The notes below the pieces were generated by a model. The model worked only from the letters and a program-made list of their open reading frames with translations. It did not search any database and was not told the origin of the DNA. A stretch of DNA of 64,000 bases from Pectinatus haikarae (lineage in GTDB: Bacteria; Bacillota; Negativicutes; Selenomonadales; Selenomonadaceae): NCBI RefSeq assembly GCF_030813505.1, contig NZ_JAUSUE010000007.1. The stretch is one strand, 5' to 3'. Positions 33,368 to 41,519 of the stretch are shown one piece after another. Position 1 is the first letter of the stretch, and the number at the start of each line of letters is the position of its first letter. Both the position numbers and the translations under genes were made by a program.

Positions 33368-34411
33368 ATGCCTGCAACCGGAAAAAGCAATAAAAAAATT
33401 TTGCTGTTTCTTGCATTGTTTTTAATGGTTATTTGTCTGATATCGCTGTCCTGCGGGCAGATAGAAATACCGATGAAAAGCACTTTGTCGGCAGTTTTTT
33501 ATCATTTAAATATACTGTGGGGAGAAAATGGTTCGTTTACAATGGAGCAGGACGCTGTAATTTGGTTTATACGAATGCCGCGGGTTCTGACGGGGGTGCT
33601 GGTAGGTGCCGGACTGGGGATTTCAGGAGCGGTAATGCAGGGTATTTTCAATAATCCGCTGGCTGATCCGGGAATTACGGGCGTTTCGGCAGGAGCCGCG
33701 ACGGGAGCCGTGATAGCTATCGCGCTGGGAATAGCCGCAGAAAATGTTTTTATGCTGCCTCTGTTTGCCTTATTTGGGAGTCTTCTTGCCGTATTTTTTA
33801 CTGTGTTTTTGGCTATGCGGGGAAAACGGATACCGGCGGTGACGCTGCTTTTGGCGGGAGTTGTGACAAGCATGCTGCTGGGAGCAGTTACATCAGGTAT
33901 TCTGACGATGATGAACGAGCAGAAAGCACAAAGTTATTTGTTTTGGATTATCGGCGGCCTTGATTACAGGCGATGGGAACACGTTTATATTGCTGCGGGA
34001 CCTATATTGTCAGGTATAGCAGTTATGATAGCTGCGGCACGTCATCTGAATGTTCTGGCACTTGGCGATACTGAGGCAAGATCAGTAGGGATGCCTGTCA
34101 TGACATTTCGTATAGGTCTTATGTTTACTGCTGCCGCAGTGACTGCCGCTGCCGTTTGCGTGAGCGGCAATATAGGCTTTGTGGGTTTGATCATACCGCA
34201 TATAATGCGAATGCTGCTGGGGCCAGATTACGTGCTGCTTTTGCCTGCCAGCGCTCTGGCGGGAGCGGCTTTCTTAGTGAGCTGCGATTTGCTTGGCCGC
34301 ATTATCATGCCGCCGGTGGAGATACGGGTCGGTATAATGACGGCATTGTTAGGCGCACCATATTTTTTGTATCTGCTGAGAAAAATGCAGAAAATTTCTT
34401 ATGATTCCTGA
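33368..34411 (+). CDS. FecCD/BtuC-type ABC transporter permease
   Basis: A 347-residue inner-membrane permease with about ten segments. FecCD markers are RMPRVLTGVLVGAGLGISGAVMQG, NPLADPGITGVSAGAATGAV, and the ATPase-contact and late region SGNIGFVGLIIPHIMR, then PASALAGAAFLVSCDLLGR and EIRVGIMTALLGAPYFLYLL. It works as a homodimer. GGGGG lies 7 bases before ATG. It completes the importer with the ATPase at 27327 and the lipoprotein at 29227. Confidence 0.92.
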   Translation: MPATGKSNKKILLFLALFLMVICLISLSCGQIEIPMKSTLSAVFYHLNILWGENGSFTMEQDAVIWFIRMPRVLTGVLVGAGLGISGAVMQGIFNNPLADPGITGVSAGAATGAVIAIALGIAAENVFMLPLFALFGSLLAVFFTVFLAMRGKRIPAVTLLLAGVVTSMLLGAVTSGILTMMNEQKAQSYLFWIIGGLDYRRWEHVYIAAGPILSGIAVMIAAARHLNVLALGDTEARSVGMPVMTFRIGLMFTAAAVTAAAVCVSGNIGFVGLIIPHIMRMLLGPDYVLLLPASALAGAAFLVSCDLLGRIIMPPVEIRVGIMTALLGAPYFLYLLRKMQKISYDS

Positions 34412-34430
34412 CGGCAGGTGATGGTTGGTA

Positions 34431-34474
34431 TATGTAAAAGAGCATTGGCCTATAAGCCAATGCTCTTTTACATA
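34431..34474. terminator. Bidirectional intrinsic terminator
   Basis: A perfect 19-bp inverted repeat (34431-34449 and 34456-34474, core AGAGCATTGGC, loop CTATAA). It ends the permease gene and the convergent lrgB, whose TAA stop lies inside the right arm. Confidence 0.85.
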
Positions 34475-35160
34475 AAATTTGCATATACAGAAACACCAAA
34501 GACTGTTATAATACCGGCAACCACTATGGAGAGACTGCTGATGGCAGCTTCGATAGCTCCCATTTCCATGGCTTTGGCTGTACCGATCGCATGTGCCGAT
34601 GAACCTATAGCAACCCCTCTTGCGACGGGTTCGTTGATTTTAAAGAGTTTGCATACTTTTTCAGCCATTATATTGCCCAAAACACCGGTTATGATTATAA
34701 CCGCCACTGTAATGGTAACTATACCGCCAAGTTCTGTTGAAACATCGATGCCGATAGCGGTAGTAATGGACTTTGGCAGCAGCGTGACATATTCTCTGTG
34801 ATTGAAGTTGAATAATATGCTGAGGATCAGAATGGTAGTCATACTTGTGATGACTCCGGATATGATGCCTGCAAGGATGGCTTTGACATTCTTTTTCAGA
34901 AATTCCAGCTGCTCATAGAGCGGAATTGCCAGACAGATAGTAGCGGGAGTGAGCAGGTAACTGAGATATTTAGCACCGCGATTGTATTCATCGTATTGAA
35001 TGTTAAAACCCAGCAGGAATAGAATAATTATAAAAATCGCTATTAAAAGAGGGTTAAATACCGCAAGCCTGAATTTTTTTTTGATAAACAAGCCTATTTC
35101 ATAAGCTGCAATACTTACTATAAGTCCGAATAAAGCCGAATTGGAGATGAGTTCATTCAT
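34468..35160 (-). CDS. lrgB: LrgB/CidB family membrane protein
   Basis: A 230-residue membrane protein of the LrgB/CidB family, linked to holin-like control of murein hydrolases and to pyruvate or glycolate transport. Marks include YLLTPATICLAIPLYEQ, LLPKSITTAIGIDVS and GVAIGSSAHAIGTAKAMEMG. It begins inside the end of lrgA (8-base overlap), so the two are translationally coupled. No lytSR-type regulator is seen nearby. Confidence 0.93.
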   Translation of the reverse strand: MNELISNSALFGLIVSIAAYEIGLFIKKKFRLAVFNPLLIAIFIIILFLLGFNIQYDEYNRGAKYLSYLLTPATICLAIPLYEQLEFLKKNVKAILAGIISGVITSMTTILILSILFNFNHREYVTLLPKSITTAIGIDVSTELGGIVTITVAVIIITGVLGNIMAEKVCKLFKINEPVARGVAIGSSAHAIGTAKAMEMGAIEAAISSLSIVVAGIITVFGVSVYANFM

Positions 35161-35524
35161 CCTTAAGGTCGCTCCTTTTTTGGTTGAAATGAATCACCAT
35201 TTGGGTAACATGACCGGAAATAACCATGACTGCCAGAGTAGATATAAAAATCACTACTATCAAAGGAAATAATAATTCTTTTACTGTATTCCACGAATTG
35301 AGCAGACCAACAGCTGCCGGTATAAACATTATCGGCATAGTTTCCAATAGGATTTTGCCGGCATCCTTTACTGAAACAAGAGGTATTACCTTTGCTTTTA
35401 ATAAGAAAAGCATCAATAATAATCCGTAGATACTGGCTGGGATAGGCAGCGGAACCAAGGCTTTGACAGTTTCAACTACAAGAGTCAGAGCTAGAATAAT
35501 GGTAAATTGTTCTAAAAGCTTCAT
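35153..35524 (-). CDS. lrgA: LrgA/CidA family holin-like protein
   Basis: A 123-residue membrane protein with four hydrophobic segments, starting MKLLEQFTII. The LrgA pattern LVPLPIPASIYGLLLMLFLL and ETMPIMFIPAAVGLL is clear. LrgA and LrgB act together. ATG 35524 has AGGAG 11 bases upstream; the frame could extend to 35569 but without support. Confidence 0.9.
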   Translation of the reverse strand: MKLLEQFTIILALTLVVETVKALVPLPIPASIYGLLLMLFLLKAKVIPLVSVKDAGKILLETMPIMFIPAAVGLLNSWNTVKELLFPLIVVIFISTLAVMVISGHVTQMVIHFNQKRSDLKDE

Positions 35525-35614
35525 TAAAGTGTCGACTCCTCTCTTCACTGTTGTGTGAAGACAGAACAATATATTCTGCTTAGATAAAAAAAATATATAA
35601 TCTGATGAAAATTA

Positions 35615-35642
35615 ATTATATATTTTTTTTATGATAAGTCAA
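35615..35642 (-). promoter_or_regulatory. lrgAB promoter
   Basis: Minus-strand -35 TTGACT (35642-35637) and consensus -10 TATAAT (35620-35615) are 16 bases apart in a very AT-rich region, about 90 bases before the lrgA start. Confidence 0.65.
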
Positions 35643-35710
35643 TATAGATATGTAAAAAAGTTATATTATAAAAAAAGAGAATTTTCTGTATTTAAAAAAG
35701 ATAAAATAAA

Positions 35711-35752
35711 TACCGAGGCCAGGAATCTCCATCTCCCCCTAGGACCTCGGCA
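35711..35752. other. Hairpin with C-rich loop downstream of serS
   Basis: Arms CCGAGG (35713-35718) and CCTCGG (35745-35750), extended by a further C-G pair, enclose a 24-base loop. Read rightward the loop is pyrimidine-rich (CTCCATCTCCCCCT); read leftward it is purine-rich (AGGGGGAGATGGAG). Leftward it lies 37 bases after the serS stop and is followed by a mixed T-run, so it may be the serS terminator. Rightward it could be a small RNA with an anti-ribosome-site-like loop. The long loop is odd for a plain terminator. Confidence 0.4.
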
Positions 35753-35786
35753 TAGAATATATTTATAATAATTTTTTTCGAAATGA

Positions 35787-37064
35787 TCAAATGTGCCGTA
35801 TCACGTCGATCCCCATATATTTTCGCAGGACTTCAGGAACGATCACACTGCCGTCTTTCTGCTGATAATTTTCCAGTATAGCTGCTACTGTTCTTCCCAC
35901 CGCAAGGCCGGAGCCATTCAGTGTATGAACATATTCCGGTTTGGATTTTGTATCTCGGCGGAATCTTATATTGGCACGGCGGGCCTGATAATCCTCAACA
36001 TTGGAGCAGGAAGAAATTTCTCTGTACATATTGCAGCTTGGCAGCCAGACTTCTATGTCATAGGTTTTTGCTGCGGTAAAACCTATGTCACCGCTGCATA
36101 AGGTTACCACATGATAAGGAATTTCCAGAAGTTCCAGAATATGTGAAGCATCTCTTACCATTCTTTCCAATTCATCATAAGAATTTTCTGGTTTGACAAA
36201 CTTTATCAATTCTACTTTATTGAACTGATGCTGGCGTATAAGACCGCGTGTATCACGGCCGGCGGAGCCGGCTTCTTCTCTGAAACAGGCTGTGTAAACG
36301 CAATAATGTTCGGGCAGAGAAGCCCCGTCAAGTATTTCATCACGATGATAATTCGTCGCGGGAACTTCTGCTGTAGGTACGAGATAAAGATCGGTATCCT
36401 GAATTTTAAACATATCGTCAGCAAATTTAGGCAGCTGGCCGGTACCTGTCATACTTTCCTTGTTGACTATATAAGGCGCCAGCATTTCAGTATAACCGTG
36501 TTCGTTGGAGTGGGTGTCCATCATAAAATTAATTACAGCGCGTTCAAGACGTGCACCCATACCCTTATAAAAAGTAAAACGGGACTGCGAAACTTTTGCT
36601 GCCCGCTCAGGATCAAGAATATCGAGCTGCGCACCTATATCCCAATGAGCTTTTGGCTCAAAATCAAATTTACGCGGTTCACCGAAACGCCGTACTTCAG
36701 GGTTGTCGCTGTCATCATTGCCCACAGGCACAGCCGGATTGAGCATATTGGGAATATGCAGCAGAATGTTGCGCAGCTCATCTTCAATAGCATGAAGCTC
36801 CTTGTCCAGCTGATTGATTTTTTCGCCTGCCGTACGCATTTCCAGGACAAGCTGGTCTGTATTCTCTTTGCGTTTTTTCATTTCACTTATCTGTTTGGAA
36901 ACATTATTGCGGGATCCCTTTAACGTTTCTGTTTCGCCAATGATCACACGGCGTTTTTCTTCCAGCACTTTGAATCTGTCGAGATTCATTGGATTATTGC
37001 GTTTTTTTAGCATATCCAACACTTTTTCAGTATTATCTCTGACGAATTTAATATCAAGCATTAC
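35787..37064 (-). CDS. serS: Seryl-tRNA synthetase
   Basis: A 425-residue class II synthetase charging tRNA-Ser. It starts MLDIKFVRDNTEKV. Residues about 30-110 form the long coiled-coil arm that grips the tRNA variable loop. Class II motif 2 is FREEAGSAGRDTRGLIRQHQF and motif 3 is near SGLAVGRTVAAILENYQ. The length is normal. The 22-residue upstream extension of the frame to 37130 is not used. No T-box is seen in the short upstream region. Confidence 0.97.
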   Translation of the reverse strand, partial: VMLDIKFVRDNTEKVLDMLKKRNNPMNLDRFKVLEEKRRVIIGETETLKGSRNNVSKQISEMKKRKENTDQLVLEMRTAGEKINQLDKELHAIEDELRNILLHIPNMLNPAVPVGNDDSDNPEVRRFGEPRKFDFEPKAHWDIGAQLDILDPERAAKVSQSRFTFYKGMGARLERAVINFMMDTHSNEHGYTEMLAPYIVNKESMTGTGQLPKFADDMFKIQDTDLYLVPTAEVPATNYHRDEILDGASLPEHYCVYTACFREEAGSAGRDTRGLIRQHQFNKVELIKFVKPENSYDELERMVRDASHILELLEIPYHVVTLCSGDIGFTAAKTYDIEVWLPSCNMYREISSCSNVEDYQARRANIRFRRDTKSKPEYVHTLNGSGLAVGRTVAAILENYQQKDGSVIVPEVLRKYMGIDVIRHI

Positions 37065-37182
37065 TAAATGACCTGCCTTTTTATACAAAGTAATTATCAG
37101 ACACAGAAAAATTCTGTGCCTGCTTATCATTATGCAGAAATGAGACCAGTAAGATCACAATACTCATACTATTTTATCACAT

Positions 37183-39189
37183 TTAAGGAGAAAAATGTAC
37201 GGTTATTTTGGTATGCGGAGCAACAGGCGTTCCCGATGCAGGGGATTGCGAGGCAGCAGTGCCGCTGCCGATAATAGTTATATCAAGCTGAAGATTTTTA
37301 AGAATTTGAGTGGCATCTCTGATTGTTTTTCCTGACAGATCGGGTACAGCTGTCATTCCCTTGGGAATATTGGCTGCAGATGTCTGCTGACTGGTTTGCA
37401 TTTTCGGAGCACTGACAGCAGCATTGTCATCCTTTATTGGTACAGAAGGTTCTATATGAAGATAGCGGAAAATGGCAGAAAAAATATCATGAGCTATAGG
37501 GGCTGCTATCTGTCCGCCATAGTAGTTGACCTTGTGAGGATCGTCGAGTATGACCAGCACAACAAACTGGGGGTCTTCAACCGGAGCAAAACCGCAGAAG
37601 GAAGCGATATAGCGGCCGGACAGATATCCACCGTTAACAGTATCTAATTTTTGAGCAGTACCTGTTTTTCCGGCGATGCGGTATCCGGAAACGGATGCTT
37701 TGCTGCCGCCGCCTTCAGATACAACTTTTTCAAGCAGCGATGTCAGGACCTGATCCGTTTGGACATCTATGGCTCGGCGAACTTCCTGCGGTTTGGTTTC
37801 TTCATAGACACTCTCGTCAGGATTAGAAATCTTCTTTATGATATGAGGTTTCATAAGAACGCCCTTGTTGGCGATAGCCGACATGGCAGTTACCATCTGC
37901 AGAGGCGTTACTGCTATGCTTTGTCCTATAGAAGTGGTAGCAATATTTATTTGAGACATATCCTTGGGATCAAACAAAATTCCCTGTTCTTCACCGGGAA
38001 GTTCAACACCGGTTTTTTTACCGAAACCGAATTTTCTGGCGTATTCCATAAGCCTGTCGCCCCCGAGGCCGAGCCCTATATGGACAAATCCTGTGTTAAT
38101 GGATTCTTCTATTATTTTAGTAAAGGATACTGTACCGAAACTGCCTTCGCTCCAATTCTGGATGCGTCGTCCATCTATCATCAAATAACCCGGGTCGACA
38201 AAAATATCATTTGGACCGACGATTTTTTCCTGCAGAGCAGCTGCGGCAACAATAGCTTTAAAAGTGGAACCGGGTTCATAAACAAAGGAGACGGCTTTGT
38301 TTTTCCAGCTTGCAGATGAATATGCCGCAAAATTATTGGGATCATAGGATGGCCTGGAGGCCATGGCTAAGATTTCTGCTGTTTTCGGGTCCATTACAAC
38401 TGCGGTCGCGGCTGCGGGCGCGTATTCTGCCATGGCCTTATCCAATGCCTGCTCAGTAATATATTGGATTGTACTGTCGATTGTCAATTCAACGCTTTTT
38501 CTGGAATTGCCCTGCGGTTCGACGTTGCTGAGAACGGAATCAAGGATAGGACGAGCCAATGTGTCGGTAAACAGTGCGGTATTTACTGCCTGTCCCTGTA
38601 TGACTTTGTCCATTGACTGTTCTATGCCGTCAAGGCCTTTATCGTCAGTACCGACAAATCCCAGGACATTTGCCGCAAGCATTTTATTGGGATAATAGCG
38701 TTTGCTTTCTTCTCTGAAACCAAGACAAGTACCGTAAGATTTTTCTTTTATGAGCTTTGCCGCTGCATCGGATTCAGCTGGCTCCATCTGCCTTTTCAGC
38801 CACACAAAACCGCCGCCGATAGAAATTTTTTTCAATATATCAGCTGCCGGCATGTTGATGAGCGGTGCTAAATCATTCGCCAATGTCTGCGGATCATCAA
38901 CATGATTGGGATCAACATAAAGAGATTTTGTCATATTGCTAACTGCCAGTTCATGGTTGTTGCGATCGTAGATAGAGCCTCGCGGAAGATGCACGGTGTA
39001 TTGGTCTTCGGCCTGATATTGAACTCTGGCTAAAAGCTCGGGATGGAGGATGGTTTGCACCCAAATATAGCGCAGAGACAGCAGTACAAAGGCTAAAATC
39101 AGCGAAACTACTATTAAGATTATGCGCGATTGTGCCTGACGCGGGCTGGGCCTATTGTCTGCGTTGCTGTATTTAGGCAATACTGACAC
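37183..39189 (-). CDS. Class B penicillin-binding protein with PASTA domain (FtsI/SpoVD type)
   Basis: A 668-residue septal or sporulation-type transpeptidase. A short cytoplasmic start and one membrane helix (about 22-42) anchor it. The dimerisation domain (PRGSIYDRN) runs to about 230. The transpeptidase domain has the active Ser in EPGSTFKAIV, the second motif SIN, and AGKTGTAQ. One PASTA domain (about 605-668, VPDLSGKTIRDAT) ends it. Class B PBPs pair with SEDS proteins such as RodA or FtsW. It lies 20 bases after the tonB-like gene, outside the usual division cluster, so FtsI or SpoVD cannot be decided. Confidence 0.92.
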   Translation of the reverse strand: MSVLPKYSNADNRPSPRQAQSRIILIVVSLILAFVLLSLRYIWVQTILHPELLARVQYQAEDQYTVHLPRGSIYDRNNHELAVSNMTKSLYVDPNHVDDPQTLANDLAPLINMPAADILKKISIGGGFVWLKRQMEPAESDAAAKLIKEKSYGTCLGFREESKRYYPNKMLAANVLGFVGTDDKGLDGIEQSMDKVIQGQAVNTALFTDTLARPILDSVLSNVEPQGNSRKSVELTIDSTIQYITEQALDKAMAEYAPAAATAVVMDPKTAEILAMASRPSYDPNNFAAYSSASWKNKAVSFVYEPGSTFKAIVAAAALQEKIVGPNDIFVDPGYLMIDGRRIQNWSEGSFGTVSFTKIIEESINTGFVHIGLGLGGDRLMEYARKFGFGKKTGVELPGEEQGILFDPKDMSQINIATTSIGQSIAVTPLQMVTAMSAIANKGVLMKPHIIKKISNPDESVYEETKPQEVRRAIDVQTDQVLTSLLEKVVSEGGGSKASVSGYRIAGKTGTAQKLDTVNGGYLSGRYIASFCGFAPVEDPQFVVLVILDDPHKVNYYGGQIAAPIAHDIFSAIFRYLHIEPSVPIKDDNAAVSAPKMQTSQQTSAANIPKGMTAVPDLSGKTIRDATQILKNLQLDITIIGSGTAASQSPASGTPVAPHTKITVHFSP

Positions 39190-39209
39190 TCCTTCCAGAA
39201 ATTATATAA

Positions 39210-39884
39210 TTATTCTTCCGGCCAGCGAAACATATGCGGCAGCGGAATGGGGTAGGGGTTATCCATTGGTGCGTAGCGCCAGGCTGAAATTGCTTTTATA
39301 GCGGCATCATCCACTGCGTCGCTGCCTGATGATTTTGAGATATCAGCGTGTACGCTGCCGTCAGCTTCGATCATGTATTTTACCTCTACTTCGACAGGAT
39401 GCGGAGAAGCAAGCAGTTCATCAGGCGGTACAAAAGGAACCTCCTTGATAAGCTGAGGCGGAGCTGGCGGATGAGCAGGGTCAATAAGTGATGCCAGATT
39501 TACACCTTTTAAAGACGTAATGCGGTAACGTTTGGGTTTGTTTTTGCGGCTGTCTGTGTCAACTGCACTGTTTTCCTTTTCTGAACGGGGTGAAATCTGC
39601 TCTGCCGGAGCAGATTCGGATTCTGCTGTTTGCGGAAGAATATTTTTTGACGGTATAGTTATGGTCGTATCTTCCGGTGCAGGTGCTGCTGAGTTCTCTT
39701 CATTGCCTGTATTGTCATCAGCAGGTAATGGCTTATCATCAATGAAAACGGCAGTGTTTTCTTCAGGAGGCAGGATTGAAGGCGGCAGCCATTGGGGGAT
39801 TTGATGAGAAATAAATATAAGTAATAGTATATGAATAATTATCGAAAAAATAATAGCTGTCTGCCAGCGCTTTTTACCATTCAT
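39210..39884 (-). CDS. TonB-like energy transducer
   Basis: A 224-residue protein: short cytoplasmic start, one membrane helix (about 9-27, IIFSIIIHILLLIFI), a Pro/Glu/Ser-rich periplasmic stretch (about 35-150), and a C-terminal TonB domain (VEVEVKYMIEADGSVHADI, then DDAAIKAISAWRYAP). It would pass proton-motive energy to outer-membrane receptors such as that at 31335. No exbB or exbD is nearby. GGAG precedes the ATG by 8 bases, and the PBP gene follows in the same direction. TonB versus a TonB-domain paralogue cannot be settled. Confidence 0.8.
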   Translation of the reverse strand: MNGKKRWQTAIIFSIIIHILLLIFISHQIPQWLPPSILPPEENTAVFIDDKPLPADDNTGNEENSAAPAPEDTTITIPSKNILPQTAESESAPAEQISPRSEKENSAVDTDSRKNKPKRYRITSLKGVNLASLIDPAHPPAPPQLIKEVPFVPPDELLASPHPVEVEVKYMIEADGSVHADISKSSGSDAVDDAAIKAISAWRYAPMDNPYPIPLPHMFRWPEE

Positions 39885-39938
39885 GGTAGAAACTCCTTTA
39901 TCGACGAGCTGAAAACCATATGCCTTTGTGGAATATGG

Positions 39939-40301
39939 TTAAGAACGATATAATAAAAATACACCAAAACAGATAAGAGCAATACCGCCGACCTTATATA
40001 AAGTCATGCTCTCACCAAAATAAAAATAGCCGACAAATGCCGCTATAACGTAACCTATGCTTAAAAACGGATAGGCATAGCTTACTTCAGTGCGTGATAA
40101 AACCATGAGCCAGACAACAAAGCTTAAGACATAGCATAGAAGTCCCAGATAAATATAAAGGTTTGTGGAAGCTTTTAGGATCATTTCAGTGATAGAAGCA
40201 ATGTCCACCTGTACCGTACCTATGATAGACATGCCCTTCTTCAGTACTAACTGAGCTACGGCATTCAGCAATACTCCGATTAAAATCAAAATAAAGTTCA
40301 T
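39939..40301 (-). CDS. Small EamA-type membrane protein, ArnE/ArnF-like
   Basis: A 120-residue protein with four hydrophobic segments (AQLVLKKGM, LCYVLSFVVWLMVLSRTEVSYAYPF split over segments 3-4, and GYFYFGESMTLYKVGGIALI). The size and pattern match the ArnE/ArnF subunits that flip Ara4N-undecaprenyl phosphate, and a full Ara4N set lies 6 kb away. It is in one unit with the YdjM-like gene (15-base gap). A general small EamA or SMR-type transporter is the alternative. Confidence 0.65.
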   Translation of the reverse strand: MNFILILIGVLLNAVAQLVLKKGMSIIGTVQVDIASITEMILKASTNLYIYLGLLCYVLSFVVWLMVLSRTEVSYAYPFLSIGYVIAAFVGYFYFGESMTLYKVGGIALICFGVFLLYRS

Positions 40302-40316
40302 AATCAGCCTTCTTAA

Positions 40317-40787
40317 TCAATTATTTAAAATTTGTGAGCCGCCGCGGTAAAGCAGTAAAATGACAATCAGCGATATGGAAAAAAAATATTCACCAAAAGA
40401 ATCTACCGTAAAAATTTTCAAGCCGATTTTTTTATTATACGAAATAAGAGGAACTTTACCGCACAAGGCATCCTCAATAATGTGCAGCAATGATCCCGTG
40501 AGAACGAACAGCGGAATAAGCGCCAAGTGCCATAAGGAAGAATCAATCAGGCCGAAACGATGCAGGAGCAGGATCAGAACTATCAGCAACAGATAGGGAA
40601 CAGGCCAGTGCGTCCAAGTACGATGCTTTTTGCGCCAGCGCCAGTAATCTTTTTTATTTTGCGGAGGTTTTCCTTCAAGTCTGTCGGGAAGAACACTGCC
40701 TGCTATGCTGTATACAGCAAGCAGAGGGTCAGCTGTAACGGCATATACTATAGTACCTGTCACCATCATATGATTTATCCATTTCAC
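40317..40787 (-). CDS. YdjM-like membrane metal-dependent hydrolase
   Basis: A 156-residue inner-membrane protein of the YdjM/DUF457 group. It has conserved His and Asp residues near membrane segments: MKWINHMMVTG, AGSVLPDRLEG, the HRTWTHWP motif (about 55-62) and HIIEDALCG. The family is predicted to be a membrane-bound metal-dependent hydrolase; the substrate is unknown. The start is GTG, set by GGAGG 7 bases upstream. It shares a unit with the ArnE/F-like gene. Confidence 0.75.
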   Translation of the reverse strand: MKWINHMMVTGTIVYAVTADPLLAVYSIAGSVLPDRLEGKPPQNKKDYWRWRKKHRTWTHWPVPYLLLIVLILLLHRFGLIDSSLWHLALIPLFVLTGSLLHIIEDALCGKVPLISYNKKIGLKIFTVDSFGEYFFSISLIVILLLYRGGSQILNN

Positions 40788-40839
40788 AGCATTGCCTCCT
40801 TATAGAAAAATATGCCAGCGGTTGTGCAGCTGCGGCTAT

Positions 40840-41298
40840 TTATTCATCAGCAAGTATTTTATAATAAGTGAGATTTTTGTCGTCCATGATTCCGCCAAAA
40901 TTTTTATAAAAATTTTGTGCGGGTTTATTCCAGGTAAGGCATTTCCATTCTAATTTACAGCAGTTTTTGCTGCGTCCGATGCCTTCCCATTCAGTGATCA
41001 ATTTTTTTCCAAGACCATTGCCCCTAAATTTTTCGCGGATAAAAAGATCATCCATATAAGAAATTCTTTTGCCGTAAAAAGTGGAAACCATGTAAAAATA
41101 TGTCAAAATGCCGGCAGCCTCACCCGCTTCATCAAAGGCCAGCAGAGCGTGCAGCAATCCGTCTGAAAAAAGTTCTTCAATGTCATCGGAAGTTGCGGTA
41201 CAAATATCTTCAAGAGATTCATAAACAGCCAGCTCCCTTATGAGAGAGGCAGCTAACTTTTGCAGAGCAGGATTATCGGCTTCTTTTATAATATACAT
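40840..41298 (-). CDS. GNAT family N-acetyltransferase
   Basis: A 152-residue acetyltransferase. The acetyl-CoA-binding motif is FRGNGLGKKLI (about 92-102), preceded by YMDDLFIREK and followed by a WNKPAQNFYKNFGG end, all standard for the spermidine/diamine-like GNAT subgroup. The substrate cannot be told. AGGAAG precedes ATG. It appears monocistronic. Confidence 0.85.
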   Translation of the reverse strand: MYIIKEADNPALQKLAASLIRELAVYESLEDICTATSDDIEELFSDGLLHALLAFDEAGEAAGILTYFYMVSTFYGKRISYMDDLFIREKFRGNGLGKKLITEWEGIGRSKNCCKLEWKCLTWNKPAQNFYKNFGGIMDDKNLTYYKILADE

Positions 41299-41438
41299 CA
41301 GTGCTTCCTCGTTTACTTTTATTTCCGGGTGGATATAGATAAAAAAATATTACATTCATTGTATCTGTGCTCTATTTTACGCAAAAACAATATCTTCTGC
41401 AAGTGGCAATCTGCCAGAAGTATTCCTATAAATAAAAA

Positions 41439-41489
41439 TATCCCTGAAAGGAGACAGAGTAATATATTTTCTGTTACCTTCAGGGGATA
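41439..41489 (-). terminator. Probable terminator of OPT transporter gene
   Basis: Arms 41439-41451 and 41477-41489 pair with small bulges (CCTTCAGGGGATA with TATCCCTGAAAGG), with an inner ACAG/CTGT pair. Read leftward it is followed by TTTTTATTTAT. It lies 30 bases after the OPT stop codon. Confidence 0.6.
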
Positions 41490-41519
41490 GATTCGGTATG
41501 CACAAAACTTAAGAAAATA

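Noticed and set aside
36228..36923. 231-codon open frame antisense to serS
   Set aside because: Opposite a certain gene, no domain, no ribosome site. Shadow frame.
37065..37182. T-box leader before serS
   Set aside because: The gap is too short and lacks the T-box core sequence and terminator hairpin.
37651..38319. 222-codon open frame antisense to the PBP gene
   Set aside because: Opposite the transpeptidase domain of a certain gene, no protein family pattern.
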